From Paenibacillus ginsengihumi DSM 21568 (lineage in GTDB: Bacteria; Bacillota; Bacilli; Paenibacillales; NBRC-103111): a stretch of 64,000 nucleotides of DNA. The stretch is from assembly GCF_000380965.1 (NCBI RefSeq), contig NZ_KB905564.1:1-64000 (forward strand). The letters are read 5' to 3'. The translations under genes were made by a program, and so were the position numbers. Shown here in pieces: positions 42,999-51,037 of the stretch; the stretch's first letter is position 1, and every line of letters starts with the position of its first letter. Below the pieces are notes generated by a model. The model saw only the letters and a program-made list of their open reading frames with translations, made no database searches and was not told where the DNA came from.

Positions 42999-43973
42999 TT
43001 ACGACTGTGCGGCGTCCTTGCCCTGCATCAGATTGTCGAGCACGGAGCTGACCGTGCTGGCCGGGATGGCGAACCCGATGCCTTGCGCTGCCGCATTCAC
43101 CGCCGTATTGATGCCGATCACCTCGCCGTTTAAGTTCAGCAGCGGACCGCCGGAATTGCCCGGGTTGATGGCCGTATCGGTCTGCAGCAGATGCTCGTAT
43201 TGGCGCGTGCCTTCATCGTCTGCGATCGTAATCGGCCGCTCCTTGGCGCTGATCACGCCGGTCGTTACGGTATAGTCAAAGTCGAGTGGATTGCCGATCG
43301 CCACGACCCAATCCCCGATCCGGGACTGGTCGGAGTCGCCCAAGGACAAGGCCGGGAAATCGCCGTCGCCCTCGATTTTCAGGACGGCCAGATCCAGCTC
43401 TTCGCTGCTTCCGAGCACTTTCGCCTGGAAGGGCTGATCGTAGCCTTGAACGTACACATCGACCTGATCGGCGCCAGAGATAACATGCTCGTTCGTCAAG
43501 ATGTAGCCGGACTCTTGGAAAATAAATCCTGAGCCCGTTCCGTTCGTCTGCAGCTCGCCGCCTCCGTCCCGGGGAGCCGCACTACCGCTGGAGTCCTGAG
43601 CAAACGGATCGAAGAACGGACTGCCGTTCCTTGCCCCCGCTGACGAGCGGCCTGCCGCGACCTTCGTCTCGATCTTGACGACGGCCGGACTCGCCTGCTC
43701 GGCGATTTCCGAGATATCGCCGGTTCCGGCACTGCTGCGGTTGGATGCCGTCTGTATGCCGGAGGCAGAAGCGGCCTGGCCGGAGCCGCCCCCGCTGAAC
43801 AGATTCAGCTTGTCCGCGGTGTACATCAGACTGCCTACGAGCAGCGCGCCGGCCATAAAGGCGGCGAACAGGCTGCTTCCCTTGCGGCGGTGCGGCTTGC
43901 TGTATGCCGAGACCGGTTGAATATCGACGATGTCCTCAGACAATGTATACGGACGGGTTGCTTCTTCTCTCAT
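42999..43973 (-). CDS. HtrA-like membrane-anchored serine protease lacking PDZ
   Basis: A 324-residue trypsin-fold protease; the ATG at 43973 follows AAGGTGG. A cytoplasmic N-terminal tail (about 1-32) leads to one membrane segment (LFAAFMAGALLVGSLMY) and a Gly/Ser-rich linker. The catalytic triad is in TNEHVI (His), LDLAVLKI (Asp) and NPGNSGGP (Ser). The protein ends at IPASTVSSVLDNLMQG with only a few residues after it, so the PDZ domain normal for Bacillus HtrA/HtrB is missing. Envelope quality control is inferred. The sleB gene follows 79 bases later on the same strand. Confidence 0.9.
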   Translation of the reverse strand: MREEATRPYTLSEDIVDIQPVSAYSKPHRRKGSSLFAAFMAGALLVGSLMYTADKLNLFSGGGSGQAASASGIQTASNRSSAGTGDISEIAEQASPAVVKIETKVAAGRSSAGARNGSPFFDPFAQDSSGSAAPRDGGGELQTNGTGSGFIFQESGYILTNEHVISGADQVDVYVQGYDQPFQAKVLGSSEELDLAVLKIEGDGDFPALSLGDSDQSRIGDWVVAIGNPLDFDYTVTTGVISAKERPITIADDEGTRQYEHLLQTDTAINPGNSGGPLLNLNGEVIGINTAVNAAAQGIGFAIPASTVSSVLDNLMQGKDAAQS

Positions 43974-44175
43974 GATGCATTCCACCTTTGCGCTTATTTC
44001 GAAGCGGGCTCCCTGGTTCAAGGCCATCGCTGCTTACAAGCATGAGTATAAAGGGGCAACCTGAACGGGGCCTTAGCGCACGGTGAGAAGAAGCTGAGCG
44101 CAGGGTTAAAAAAAGCTGAAAAATGTCGAAGTGAAGACAAGTCGCAGCATCCCCTCAGCTCGTCTCGAATAAGTA

Positions 44176-44184
44176 TGATATAAT
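44176..44184 (+). promoter_or_regulatory. extended -10 promoter of the rlmA leader
   Basis: TGATATAAT is an extended -10 (TGN-TATAAT); no good -35 is visible. Transcription would begin near 44191, giving a leader of about 190 bases before rlmA. Confidence 0.65.
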
Positions 44185-44237
44185 TGAAAACGGCAATACG
44201 TTTTTTCGATTTTGACGAAGAGCGAGGGAAGCCCGCG

Positions 44238-44264
44238 ATGATTCATTACATTCGTTTAAGGTAA
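44238..44264 (+). CDS. rlmA leader peptide MIHYIRLR
   Basis: An eight-codon frame (ATG at 44238, TAA at 44262-44264) with GAGGGAA seven bases upstream. It reads MIHYIRLR. The pattern matches the ErmD leader start MTHSMRLR, and an Arg-x-Arg arrest motif is one on which macrolide-bound ribosomes stall. It overlaps a sequence complementary to the region before rlmA, so stalling here would change the fold of the leader RNA. It is too short to be found by usual gene callers. Confidence 0.75.
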   Translation: MIHYIRLR

Positions 44265-44373
44265 TGTGAGGCACAGATAAACGGTTAGGCTCGGCCGATT
44301 TTTAAAAAAAGACATGGCCAGGGCTTATTTGTCTGTGCCTTTATTCATTCACCTATAAACGAATGAATGGGGG
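44244..44373 (+). promoter_or_regulatory. candidate translational attenuator of rlmA
   Basis: CATTCGTTT within the leader frame (44249-44257) is complementary to AAACGAATG (44357-44365). The pairing extends on both sides: CATT (44244-44247) with AATG (44366-44369), and AGGT (44259-44262) with ACCT (44351-44354). It reaches the first G of the GGGGG ribosome site (44369-44373). Between them AGGCACAGA (44269-44277) pairs with TCTGTGCCT (44332-44340). A ribosome stalled on RLR would block the long pairing and free the rlmA site. Confidence 0.7.
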
Positions 44374-44380
44374 CTTTCCT

Positions 44381-45277
44381 ATGTCCGAAATGAATCATTC
44401 CTTGCGGCAAGACGGCCGCCGCCCGCCGTATGAAACGCTGCTTCGCTGCCCGATTTGCGCTGAGCCGTTCCGGCTGGAGGGGCGGAGCCTGATCTGCCCG
44501 CGGCGCCACTGCTTTGACCTGTCCAGGCACGGGGCGGTGCATCTGCTCGGCCGTCCGCACCTGACCAAATACGACAAGCGGTTGTTCGAAGCCCGAAGGC
44601 GGATCTGCCTCAGCGGCTTCTACGAGCCGCTCAGCGATGCGATCGTCGAAGCGGTCGCAGGCATCCGCCCGTTCGGCGCAAGCCCGATCCGCCTGCTGGA
44701 CGCCGGATGCGGAGAGGGCTATCACTTGGCCCGCATCGCTGCAGGCTTGCGTCAGGCCGTCTCGACAGAGACGATCGGCGCCGGAGTCGATATCGCCAAA
44801 GAAGGTGTCGCACTGGCCGCCAAAGCTTATCCGGATATGCTGTGGTGCGTGGGGGATATCGCCCAATGCCCGTTCAGGGACGGGCGGTTCGATATCGTAT
44901 TGAATATTTTGTCGCCGTCCAATTACAGGGAATTCGCGAGAATGCTGAAAGATGGCGGAGCGGTCGTGAAGGTCGTTCCCGAGGCAGGTTATCTTCAGGA
45001 GTTAAGAGAAGTGCTCTCCGTTAAGCCGGATTCGGGCGGCTATTCCAACGAGCGGACGATCCGCCTATTCGCCAGCAGCTTTCCTCTGGCGGAGCGGGTT
45101 AGGGTCCGTTATACCGTACCGTTGAAGCCTTCTCTGCTGGAGCCGCTGATCGCGATGACGCCGCTCACTTGGGGCGTTTCGGAGGCGTCGAGGAGCGGGG
45201 CGCTCAAGAAGGGGCTGTCCGCGATCACTGTCGACCTGTCCATACTTATAGGAAGAAAGACGAGGCAGCGTTCATAA
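44381..45277 (+). CDS. rlmA: 23S rRNA (guanine-N1)-methyltransferase RlmA
   Basis: A 298-residue rRNA methyltransferase. The ATG at 44381 is seven bases after GGGGG; an upstream in-frame ATG lies before that site. An N-terminal zinc finger Cys23-x2-Cys26-x12-Cys39-x3-His43 has the same spacing as E. coli RlmA. The SAM fold follows with IRLLDAGCGEGYHLA and FDIVLNILSPSNY. In Gram-positive bacteria the RlmA(II)/TlrB branch methylates G748 in the macrolide exit-tunnel region, contributing to tylosin-type resistance; E. coli RlmA methylates G745. The stalling-type leader supports a role in antibiotic response and the G748 specificity, which is inference. Confidence 0.92.
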   Translation: MSEMNHSLRQDGRRPPYETLLRCPICAEPFRLEGRSLICPRRHCFDLSRHGAVHLLGRPHLTKYDKRLFEARRRICLSGFYEPLSDAIVEAVAGIRPFGASPIRLLDAGCGEGYHLARIAAGLRQAVSTETIGAGVDIAKEGVALAAKAYPDMLWCVGDIAQCPFRDGRFDIVLNILSPSNYREFARMLKDGGAVVKVVPEAGYLQELREVLSVKPDSGGYSNERTIRLFASSFPLAERVRVRYTVPLKPSLLEPLIAMTPLTWGVSEASRSGALKKGLSAITVDLSILIGRKTRQRS

Positions 45278-45286
45278 ATAAGCAAG

Positions 45287-45327
45287 AGCCCGGGCCCCGG
45301 ATAAGCATGGGGGGACCCGGGCTTTTT
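45287..45327 (+). terminator. rlmA terminator
   Basis: AGCCCGGG (45287-45294) pairs with CCCGGGCT (about 45315-45322), extended inward by C/G runs, followed by TTTTT. The DNA after it (45342-45378) resembles 539-575; 45380-45640 shows no gene. Confidence 0.9.
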
Positions 45328-45661
45328 GTACGATCGCTCTTCCTTGAAAGGATGTCGATAGACGTTTTTCTTACCATAATAGAATTTATAAGTTATGCGT
45401 CCTGAATAACTTCAAATTCTATTTGGCGATAAAAACATCCTTTAAACGCGGTCGCTCATCCATGAAATACTCCGATACGAGTTTTTCTCATTGGCGCTGT
45501 TTGATTTTTTTCGAAAGCAAAGGAAATATTATTGCATATTTTCCACAATATGTAAAGGTTTTTTGGAGCGCGAAACGGTAAAGACGGGACGATGGGCTCA
45601 TGTTATGCTAGGACTAAGTAAAAGATACCAGAAAGAAATTTCCCGAAGGGAGAGGGGTTAA

Positions 45662-46021
45662 GTGTCTGGTGGAAAGTATGTTCAGACGCCGGATAACGAG
45701 AGAGAGACCGCAGGGAACGTCGAGGAGGAAGACATCATGACCGATGTTGCCGAAGCCTCCAAGAAAACGATACAAGCATCTTGGAAAAATATAACGAATC
45801 ATTTCCATGCCGTTAAGTCATATGATTGGGTGGAGGTCATCAGGAATCACTATAATCGTTCTCCAAGGCCATCGGCTTTGGAAACGCTGGACAGCAAAGA
45901 ATTGCTGAATATTTACCGGCAGGCTGTGGCAGCCAACACGTCCAAGGAATTTATCGAATTGATTGTGGACACGCTGCGCGGAAGGAACGTAGACGTCGTT
46001 AAAGCGATGAACAGCCGGTAG
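45662..46021 (+). CDS. Sda-like protein with N-terminal extension
   Basis: A 119-residue protein if it starts at GTG 45662 (AGGGAGAGGGG just upstream). An ATG at 45737 with GAGGAAG upstream would give 94 residues. The C-terminal ~35 residues, LDSKELLNIYRQAVAANTSK then EFIELIVDTLRGRNVDV, resemble Sda, the small helical-hairpin inhibitor that stops the KinA sporulation kinase when replication is blocked. Normal Sda is about 46-52 residues, so the polar N-terminal part is an unusual addition, perhaps for targeting. A strong terminator follows. Confidence 0.72.
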   Translation: MSGGKYVQTPDNERETAGNVEEEDIMTDVAEASKKTIQASWKNITNHFHAVKSYDWVEVIRNHYNRSPRPSALETLDSKELLNIYRQAVAANTSKEFIELIVDTLRGRNVDVVKAMNSR

Positions 46022-46088
46022 CATGGTACGAAGCTACGAATCCACATCCCCAATAAGGATAAGCGGCAGGAAAACGAATGCCGCCCAC

Positions 46089-46117
46089 GCGCCGCTTTTG
46101 CCGCGCTATTTTTTTTG
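46089..46117 (+). terminator. terminator of the Sda-like gene
   Basis: GCGCCGC-TTTT-GCCGCGC (46089-46106, one mismatch) followed by TATTTTTTTT. A second hairpin GCGGCA/TGCCGC lies just before it. The rest of 46118-46326 shows no gene. Confidence 0.8.
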
Positions 46118-46326
46118 CGAAATTTGTCTAAAAAACAGCTTTCGGTCCGATTATTCTCCTTTACCAGAGGGTTTTCTCCCTATTCGGCTCGTTGCGTTCC
46201 GGGAATCTATCAGGTACTATATTTTAATGATCAACAGACGGGAGACTCGGCTCGTATGAACTTCGCGGATGGAGAGACGGAGCATTGTACGGCCAATAGA
46301 GAGAGAAAAATGGGAGATTGGACAAT

Positions 46327-49300
46327 ATGAAAAACATTTTGAAAATTTTCGGTACAGATTTAAGAAATATAGCAAGGAATCCGGCAGCTTTGATCGTCAT
46401 AGCTGCTGTTGTCTTTTTACCGTCACTGTACGCCTGGTTTAACATTATTTCCTCGTGGGACCCTTACTCCAATACGAAGGACGTCCCCATTGCCGTTTCC
46501 AATATGGACCGCGGGACGACATTGGAAGGCAAGGAACTGCGGGTTGGCGATGAAATTATTAAATCGCTGGAGGAAAATGATAAGCTGGGCTGGGTATTCG
46601 TAGACGAGCAAGAGGCGCTGCGCGGGGTGGAGCAAGGCGATTACTATGCCGGAATCGTCATCCCGGAAGATTTCTCGGAGAAGATTACATCCGTCTTGAC
46701 GAGCAACCCGGAGAAGCCGGAATTGGATTATTTTATTAATGAAAAAATAAATGCCATTGCGCCTAAGGTGACATCGGCCGGCGCATCCGGCATTGTCGAG
46801 AACGTCAGCAGCCACTTCGTCAAGGTGGCCAATGGCGCGATATTCAAAGCCTTTAACGAGATGGGTATAGAAATCGAACAAAATCTTCCTGCCATGGAGC
46901 GGATGAAGAAGCTGGTCTTCCAGCTCGAGGCCGATTTGCCGGAAATCGAGCGGATGATCCAGCTTGCACAGACGGACCTGGACAAGGCCGAGCTTATCGT
47001 GGGCAAGGTGGATGAAGGGCTGGGCAAAGTTAAGGAGATAGGGCAGCATGCCGAGACGCTGGGCCAGCAATTCGAGCAATTGCTTTACGAAGGGGACAGT
47101 GTCATAAGGGGATATGCTCCGGCTATTCAGGCCGATCTGCAGACGCTTCAGGAGGTTGCCCGGATGACGGGCGAGCTGACAGATGTGCTGATCGCTTCGG
47201 ATATCAACGCGGATACCCTATTAAGCGGATTAGGGCAGGCCATGGAGCTTATCGATAAAGGTTCGGCAGGGTTGGAAAGGCTGACGGATGTGTTGAAATC
47301 GATCGATACTCTGGTGACGGAGGAAGGAAAGCTGCAGGAGGCTATCCAGGCGCTGATCACGGCCCATGACCGGCTGGGGCAATTAAAGAATGCCATGGCT
47401 GCCGCAGTCCGTGTGCTTAATCAGGGAGAAGAACCGGCACGGGAGCTGATTCAACGAATCCATGACCTTGCCGGGGAAGCAGATCGTCTGATCGGCCAGC
47501 TTATTCAGCTTCACGACAATCAAATTCTTCCCGCTCTGCAGGAAGCTGTCGAGAAGGCGAAGCAGGGAGCGCCGAAGCTTAAAGAAGGGCTTACTCAACT
47601 GCAGGGGAAGGTTCAGGCGGGCGAGCAGGCGGTGGAGAAGCTGCTGGACATGCCGTTCGATGCCGAACGTGCCAAACAAGATTTGGAGAAGGTCACCTCA
47701 TGGGTCGATGCCGGCCATACGGTAACAGGGCGATTAATCAACGGGCTGGAGCGGCTTGACGCATTGACGGGCAAAGACCTTCTGCAGCATCCCGTTACGG
47801 TGCTTAAGGAAGTCCAGAAGCGTCTGGAGAATACGAAGGAAAGACTGGATCAAGCGCTGCAATTGATCGAGAACGGACAGCAGCCTGCGAAGGAGCTGCT
47901 TGAGGATATCACGGGGCTGCTCAAGGAGACGGATCGCCTGCTTGGGGAGGTTATTCAAGCCTACGACCCCGTTGTCATTCCGGCATTGCAGGAGGCGTTG
48001 AACCGAGCGGCGGAGCTTGACAAGCAAGTAAGGGCGGAGATGGATAAGCTGCAGGAAGCAGCGCGGAAGACCGTCACCCTGACGGACAAGATTCTGTCTA
48101 TAGATACCGGCAAGGTGAGAACGAAGCTGCTGGAAGGGATGGCCCGAATCGATCGCGGCCAGGCTGCTATAGGCCGTCTGATCGGTGCGTTGGATCAAGC
48201 CCAGACAGCCGTGAAGGATGGAGCGCTGCGCGATGCCGCAGAACGGCTGGAAGCCATACAAGGGCGCCTTCAAACATTGAAGGAAGTGCTGGCCAAGGCT
48301 TATGAGGCGGTAGAGGAAGGCGGAGAGCCTGCAGCAGAGCTCGTTCAACGTGTCAACGAGCTGTCCAAGCAAATCGATCAATCGGTCGGAGAGCTGGTGG
48401 AGCTGTACGAGACCAAGCTCGCTCCGGCTTTCGATGAGGCGTCTGCGGCCGCACAGCAAACGGTGCGCAAGGCCAACAACGTTATTCACGAAGCCAATGA
48501 GGCTCTGCCGGATATTGAGAATCTTCTGTTGAAGGCCGGTGAGGGAGTCGAATTGGGGCAGAAGGAAATTGCTCAAATTCGCGATAAATTTCCCGCTGCC
48601 CAAACCAAGCTGAAGGAGATTGCCGACCGTATCCGCGACTTTGAGAAGAACGGGACACTCGATCAGATCATGGACCTGTTAAGCCTGGATGCCGAGAAGG
48701 AAAGCGACTTCTTCTCCCATCCGATTAAGCTTGAGGAGCACAAGCTGTTCCCGATTCCTAACTATGGTTCGGCCATGTCACCGTTTTTCACTACCTTGTC
48801 ATTATGGGTCGGCGCTCTGCTGCTCGTCTCGCTGTTAAGGGCCGATGTGGAGAACAAGCAGGACTATAAGAGCTACGAGGTTTATTTCGGCCGTTTCTTC
48901 ACCTTCCTGACATTGGGGCTGGGGCAGTCGCTTATCGTTACGCTGGGGGATATCTTCCTGCTGAAAACCTATGTAGTCGACAAGGTCTGGTTTGTATTGT
49001 TCGGGCTGTTGATTAGCGCAGTATTCGTAATGATCGTCTATACGCTTGTTTCCGTATTCGGCAATGTGGGCAAAGCTTTGTCGATCATTCTGCTGGTGCT
49101 TCAACTGTCCGGTTCCGGGGGAACATTCCCAATCCAGATGGCACCGGAATTTTTCCAGAAAATTCATCCGTTCCTGCCCTTCACGCATGCAATCACCATA
49201 ATGCGGGAGGCGGTGGGCGGATTGTTGTGGAGCGTCGCCGGGAAGCATGCGCTTATTCTATTCATTTATGTAGGAATCGCATTTCTAATGGGCGTCGCCC

Positions 49301-49371
49301 TGAAAAAAACATTTAACAAATCGAGCGACAAATTTTTGGAGAAAGCCAAAGAAAGCAAGCTGATTCTATAA
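46327..49371 (+). CDS. YhgE/Pip family membrane protein
   Basis: A 1014-residue protein; ATG 46327 about ten bases after GGGAG, with a TTG three codons earlier as alternative. The N-terminal membrane segment and NIISSWDPYSNTKDVPIAVS are the YhgE/Pip signature (related to phage infection protein and to the ESX-type EsaA). A very long extracellular region of about 680 residues is helical and coiled-coil-like, with three related blocks of roughly 140 residues around AVRVLNQGEEPARELIQRI, ALQLIENGQQPAKELLEDI and AYEAVEEGGEPAAELVQRV. Five or six C-terminal membrane segments form an ABC2-type domain. A role in phage adsorption or protein export is known for relatives. Confidence 0.92.
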   Translation: MKNILKIFGTDLRNIARNPAALIVIAAVVFLPSLYAWFNIISSWDPYSNTKDVPIAVSNMDRGTTLEGKELRVGDEIIKSLEENDKLGWVFVDEQEALRGVEQGDYYAGIVIPEDFSEKITSVLTSNPEKPELDYFINEKINAIAPKVTSAGASGIVENVSSHFVKVANGAIFKAFNEMGIEIEQNLPAMERMKKLVFQLEADLPEIERMIQLAQTDLDKAELIVGKVDEGLGKVKEIGQHAETLGQQFEQLLYEGDSVIRGYAPAIQADLQTLQEVARMTGELTDVLIASDINADTLLSGLGQAMELIDKGSAGLERLTDVLKSIDTLVTEEGKLQEAIQALITAHDRLGQLKNAMAAAVRVLNQGEEPARELIQRIHDLAGEADRLIGQLIQLHDNQILPALQEAVEKAKQGAPKLKEGLTQLQGKVQAGEQAVEKLLDMPFDAERAKQDLEKVTSWVDAGHTVTGRLINGLERLDALTGKDLLQHPVTVLKEVQKRLENTKERLDQALQLIENGQQPAKELLEDITGLLKETDRLLGEVIQAYDPVVIPALQEALNRAAELDKQVRAEMDKLQEAARKTVTLTDKILSIDTGKVRTKLLEGMARIDRGQAAIGRLIGALDQAQTAVKDGALRDAAERLEAIQGRLQTLKEVLAKAYEAVEEGGEPAAELVQRVNELSKQIDQSVGELVELYETKLAPAFDEASAAAQQTVRKANNVIHEANEALPDIENLLLKAGEGVELGQKEIAQIRDKFPAAQTKLKEIADRIRDFEKNGTLDQIMDLLSLDAEKESDFFSHPIKLEEHKLFPIPNYGSAMSPFFTTLSLWVGALLLVSLLRADVENKQDYKSYEVYFGRFFTFLTLGLGQSLIVTLGDIFLLKTYVVDKVWFVLFGLLISAVFVMIVYTLVSVFGNVGKALSIILLVLQLSGSGGTFPIQMAPEFFQKIHPFLPFTHAITIMREAVGGLLWSVAGKHALILFIYVGIAFLMGVALKKTFNKSSDKFLEKAKESKLIL

Positions 49372-49378
49372 CGGATAA

Positions 49379-49438
49379 ACGGCCGCCGTATCGTCGACAG
49401 AGATAATCTCGACGGAAATACGGCGGCCGTTCTTTATT
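49379..49438 (+). terminator. terminator of the YhgE/Pip gene
   Basis: ACGGCCGCCGTAT (from 49379) with ATACGGCGGCCGT (to about 49430), with inner CGTCGA/TCGACG pairing, then TCTTTATT. It may also serve the converging Lrp-like gene. Confidence 0.88.
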
Positions 49439-49453
49439 GTCAGACCGATCAGT

Positions 49454-49904
49454 TTAAATCAGCAGGCCTCCCCGCTCTTTATACCGTGCGATCAGAACCT
49501 CGCTCTGAACATCCACGATGCCTTCAATCGCCTGCAGCTTCTTGAGATATTGTTCGGCGTGCTCAGGATTGTCCAGCAGGGCATGAACATGCAGATGAGG
49601 TTTGCCGCTCATCTGATACACGTTCGTAATTTCTTCCGCAGAGATCAATTCATCGGCCACCTGCTGCAGCTTGGGCCATTCTACTTCAATGTTAAAGAAC
49701 ATGGACAGCATTTTTCCCGCTTTAAGAGGATTAACGATGATCGTAAAACGGTCAATGACCCCATCGTTGATTAATTCGTTGATCCGCTCCCGCACGGCCG
49801 CGCGGGATCACGAGACGCCCCAGCTCCGCGTTGCTCAAGCGCCCGTTTTCCGATAAATATTTCAAGATCAGGGTATCGGTTTTATCCAGGTTTTTAAATT
49901 GCAT
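49454..49904 (-). pseudogene. Lrp/AsnC-family regulator broken by a frameshift in the helix-turn-helix
   Basis: Reading from ATG 49904 (AAGGA upstream) gives MQFKNLDKTDTLILKYLSEN and GRLSNAELGRLV, a normal AsnC start. The expected continuation SRAAVRERINELINDGVID is in another frame from about 49808. About five bases seem lost where 'GLS' should be coded (recognition helix). The remaining ligand-binding part, through HLHVHALLDNPEHAEQYLKK, is intact. It is either a true pseudogene or a sequencing error; an internal GTG start would give a protein without DNA binding. Confidence 0.8.
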
Positions 49905-50018
49905 ATCATCATTCCTTAAGGTTGAATTTAGCTTTTATTATAACATTTTGTGCCGGAGGAATGGCTATATGCCTTTAGTTTAAGGTGTTTAGATCGCCTA
50001 TTTTTATCCATTGGCCTT

Positions 50019-50333
50019 CTAGACCATCGTCTGCCGGCGTTTAAATTCCTCGATGGCCTGATCGTTCATGCGGGCCGGCGTCCAGGCAGGCTCCCAAACG
50101 AGCTGGACATTCACCTGGTTGACGCCGTCAATGGCGCTGACTTTCTCCTGAACCTCGCCGACAATCTCGTCCGCCAGCGGGCATTCCGGCACGGTCAACG
50201 TCATCCGGATGTTGACATTATTCTTATCGTCGATGTCTACGTTATACACGAGTCCCATATCAACGATATTGATATGAACCTCCGGGTCCAAAATGTCCTC
50301 CAGCACAGACCATACTTTGTTTTCCAAGCTCAC
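50019..50333 (-). CDS. DUF59 / metal-sulfur cluster assembly factor (SufT-PaaD-like)
   Basis: A 104-residue MIP18-family protein. The start is GTG 50333 behind a GGGGG run at rather long distance; no closer in-frame start exists. Motifs are LEDILDPEVHINIVDMGLVY and LTVPECPLADEI, whose Cys is the conserved reactive residue, and the ending VWEPAWTPARM. Such proteins help mature iron-sulfur proteins. A single gene. Confidence 0.9.
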   Translation of the reverse strand: MSLENKVWSVLEDILDPEVHINIVDMGLVYNVDIDDKNNVNIRMTLTVPECPLADEIVGEVQEKVSAIDGVNQVNVQLVWEPAWTPARMNDQAIEEFKRRQTMV

Positions 50334-50397
50334 GGCATCATAAGCCCCCTACCCTCGCATTTAAGCAGCGCTTATGCGATTAGGTTGCTTCCGTGCT

Positions 50398-50877
50398 TCA
50401 TATCTTATCCGATTTCGAATGAATTTTCCGTTCCAGCTGGGCGGAAATTTTGCCGACGATGCGAAACAGCTGCTCGCGCTCTTCTCCCGTCAGCGGCTCC
50501 AGCATCTCCTTGATCAGCCTGTTGCGCGCTTGCATCGTTTCGACGAGCAGACGGCGGCCCTGCTCCGAAAGCATAGTTCGTACGGTGCGGCGGTCCTCCT
50601 CGCTGCGGAGGCGAACGATCAGCCCGTCTTCCTCAAGCTGGTTCAGGGCGATCGTCGTCGCTCCGGACGACAGCTGCAGCTTCCGGGCGATATCCATCAC
50701 CATGCAGGGCTCGTGGCGAAAGACCGTTTTTAAAATATGAAACTTCGTCGGATTCATCCGGAAGGGCGAGTCGCCGTGTGTCGTTTCGAGCACCTTCATT
50801 TTATAGCTTAAAAACATTTCGGTCATATGGTCGATCGCTTCAAAATGGTTGGCCAGTTCCTCGGTAATATCTCCCAT
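50398..50877 (-). CDS. MarR-family regulator of the adjacent efflux operon
   Basis: A 159-residue winged-helix regulator; ATG behind GGAGGA. The recognition part is MVMDIARKLQLSSGATTIAL, followed by the wing DGLIVRLRSEEDRRTVRTML and the C-terminal dimer helices. It is divergent from the EmrA/EmrB-like genes, and a near-perfect 23-bp inverted repeat lies between. Repression of efflux, relieved by a drug or phenolic ligand, is inferred. Confidence 0.9.
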   Translation of the reverse strand: MGDITEELANHFEAIDHMTEMFLSYKMKVLETTHGDSPFRMNPTKFHILKTVFRHEPCMVMDIARKLQLSSGATTIALNQLEEDGLIVRLRSEEDRRTVRTMLSEQGRRLLVETMQARNRLIKEMLEPLTGEEREQLFRIVGKISAQLERKIHSKSDKI

Positions 50878-50988
50878 TTCCGCTCTCCTCCCGCCAATAT
50901 TTTCGCAAAATGCCTATAAAAGCAGTATACAGGATGACTTTGCTCGTTGTGTTCCTTTTTTTTATATGCTAAAGTGTTTCCGATACTA

Positions 50989-51011
50989 AATAACTTTATC
51001 ACAAAGTAATT
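50989..51011. promoter_or_regulatory. MarR operator between the regulator and the efflux genes
   Basis: AATAACTTT (50989-50997) and AAAGTAATT (51003-51011) are inverted copies with one mismatch, separated by ATCAC. The site is 16 bases before the efflux ribosome site and so likely covers the transcription start. Confidence 0.75.
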
Positions 51012-51037
51012 CATTTCATTAATAATGGAGGGAACCG

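Noticed and set aside
49454-49795. Short GTG-started frame as an intact Lrp/AsnC-type protein
   Set aside because: It lacks the first half of the helix-turn-helix, which is present just upstream in another frame; a broken full-length gene is the simpler reading.
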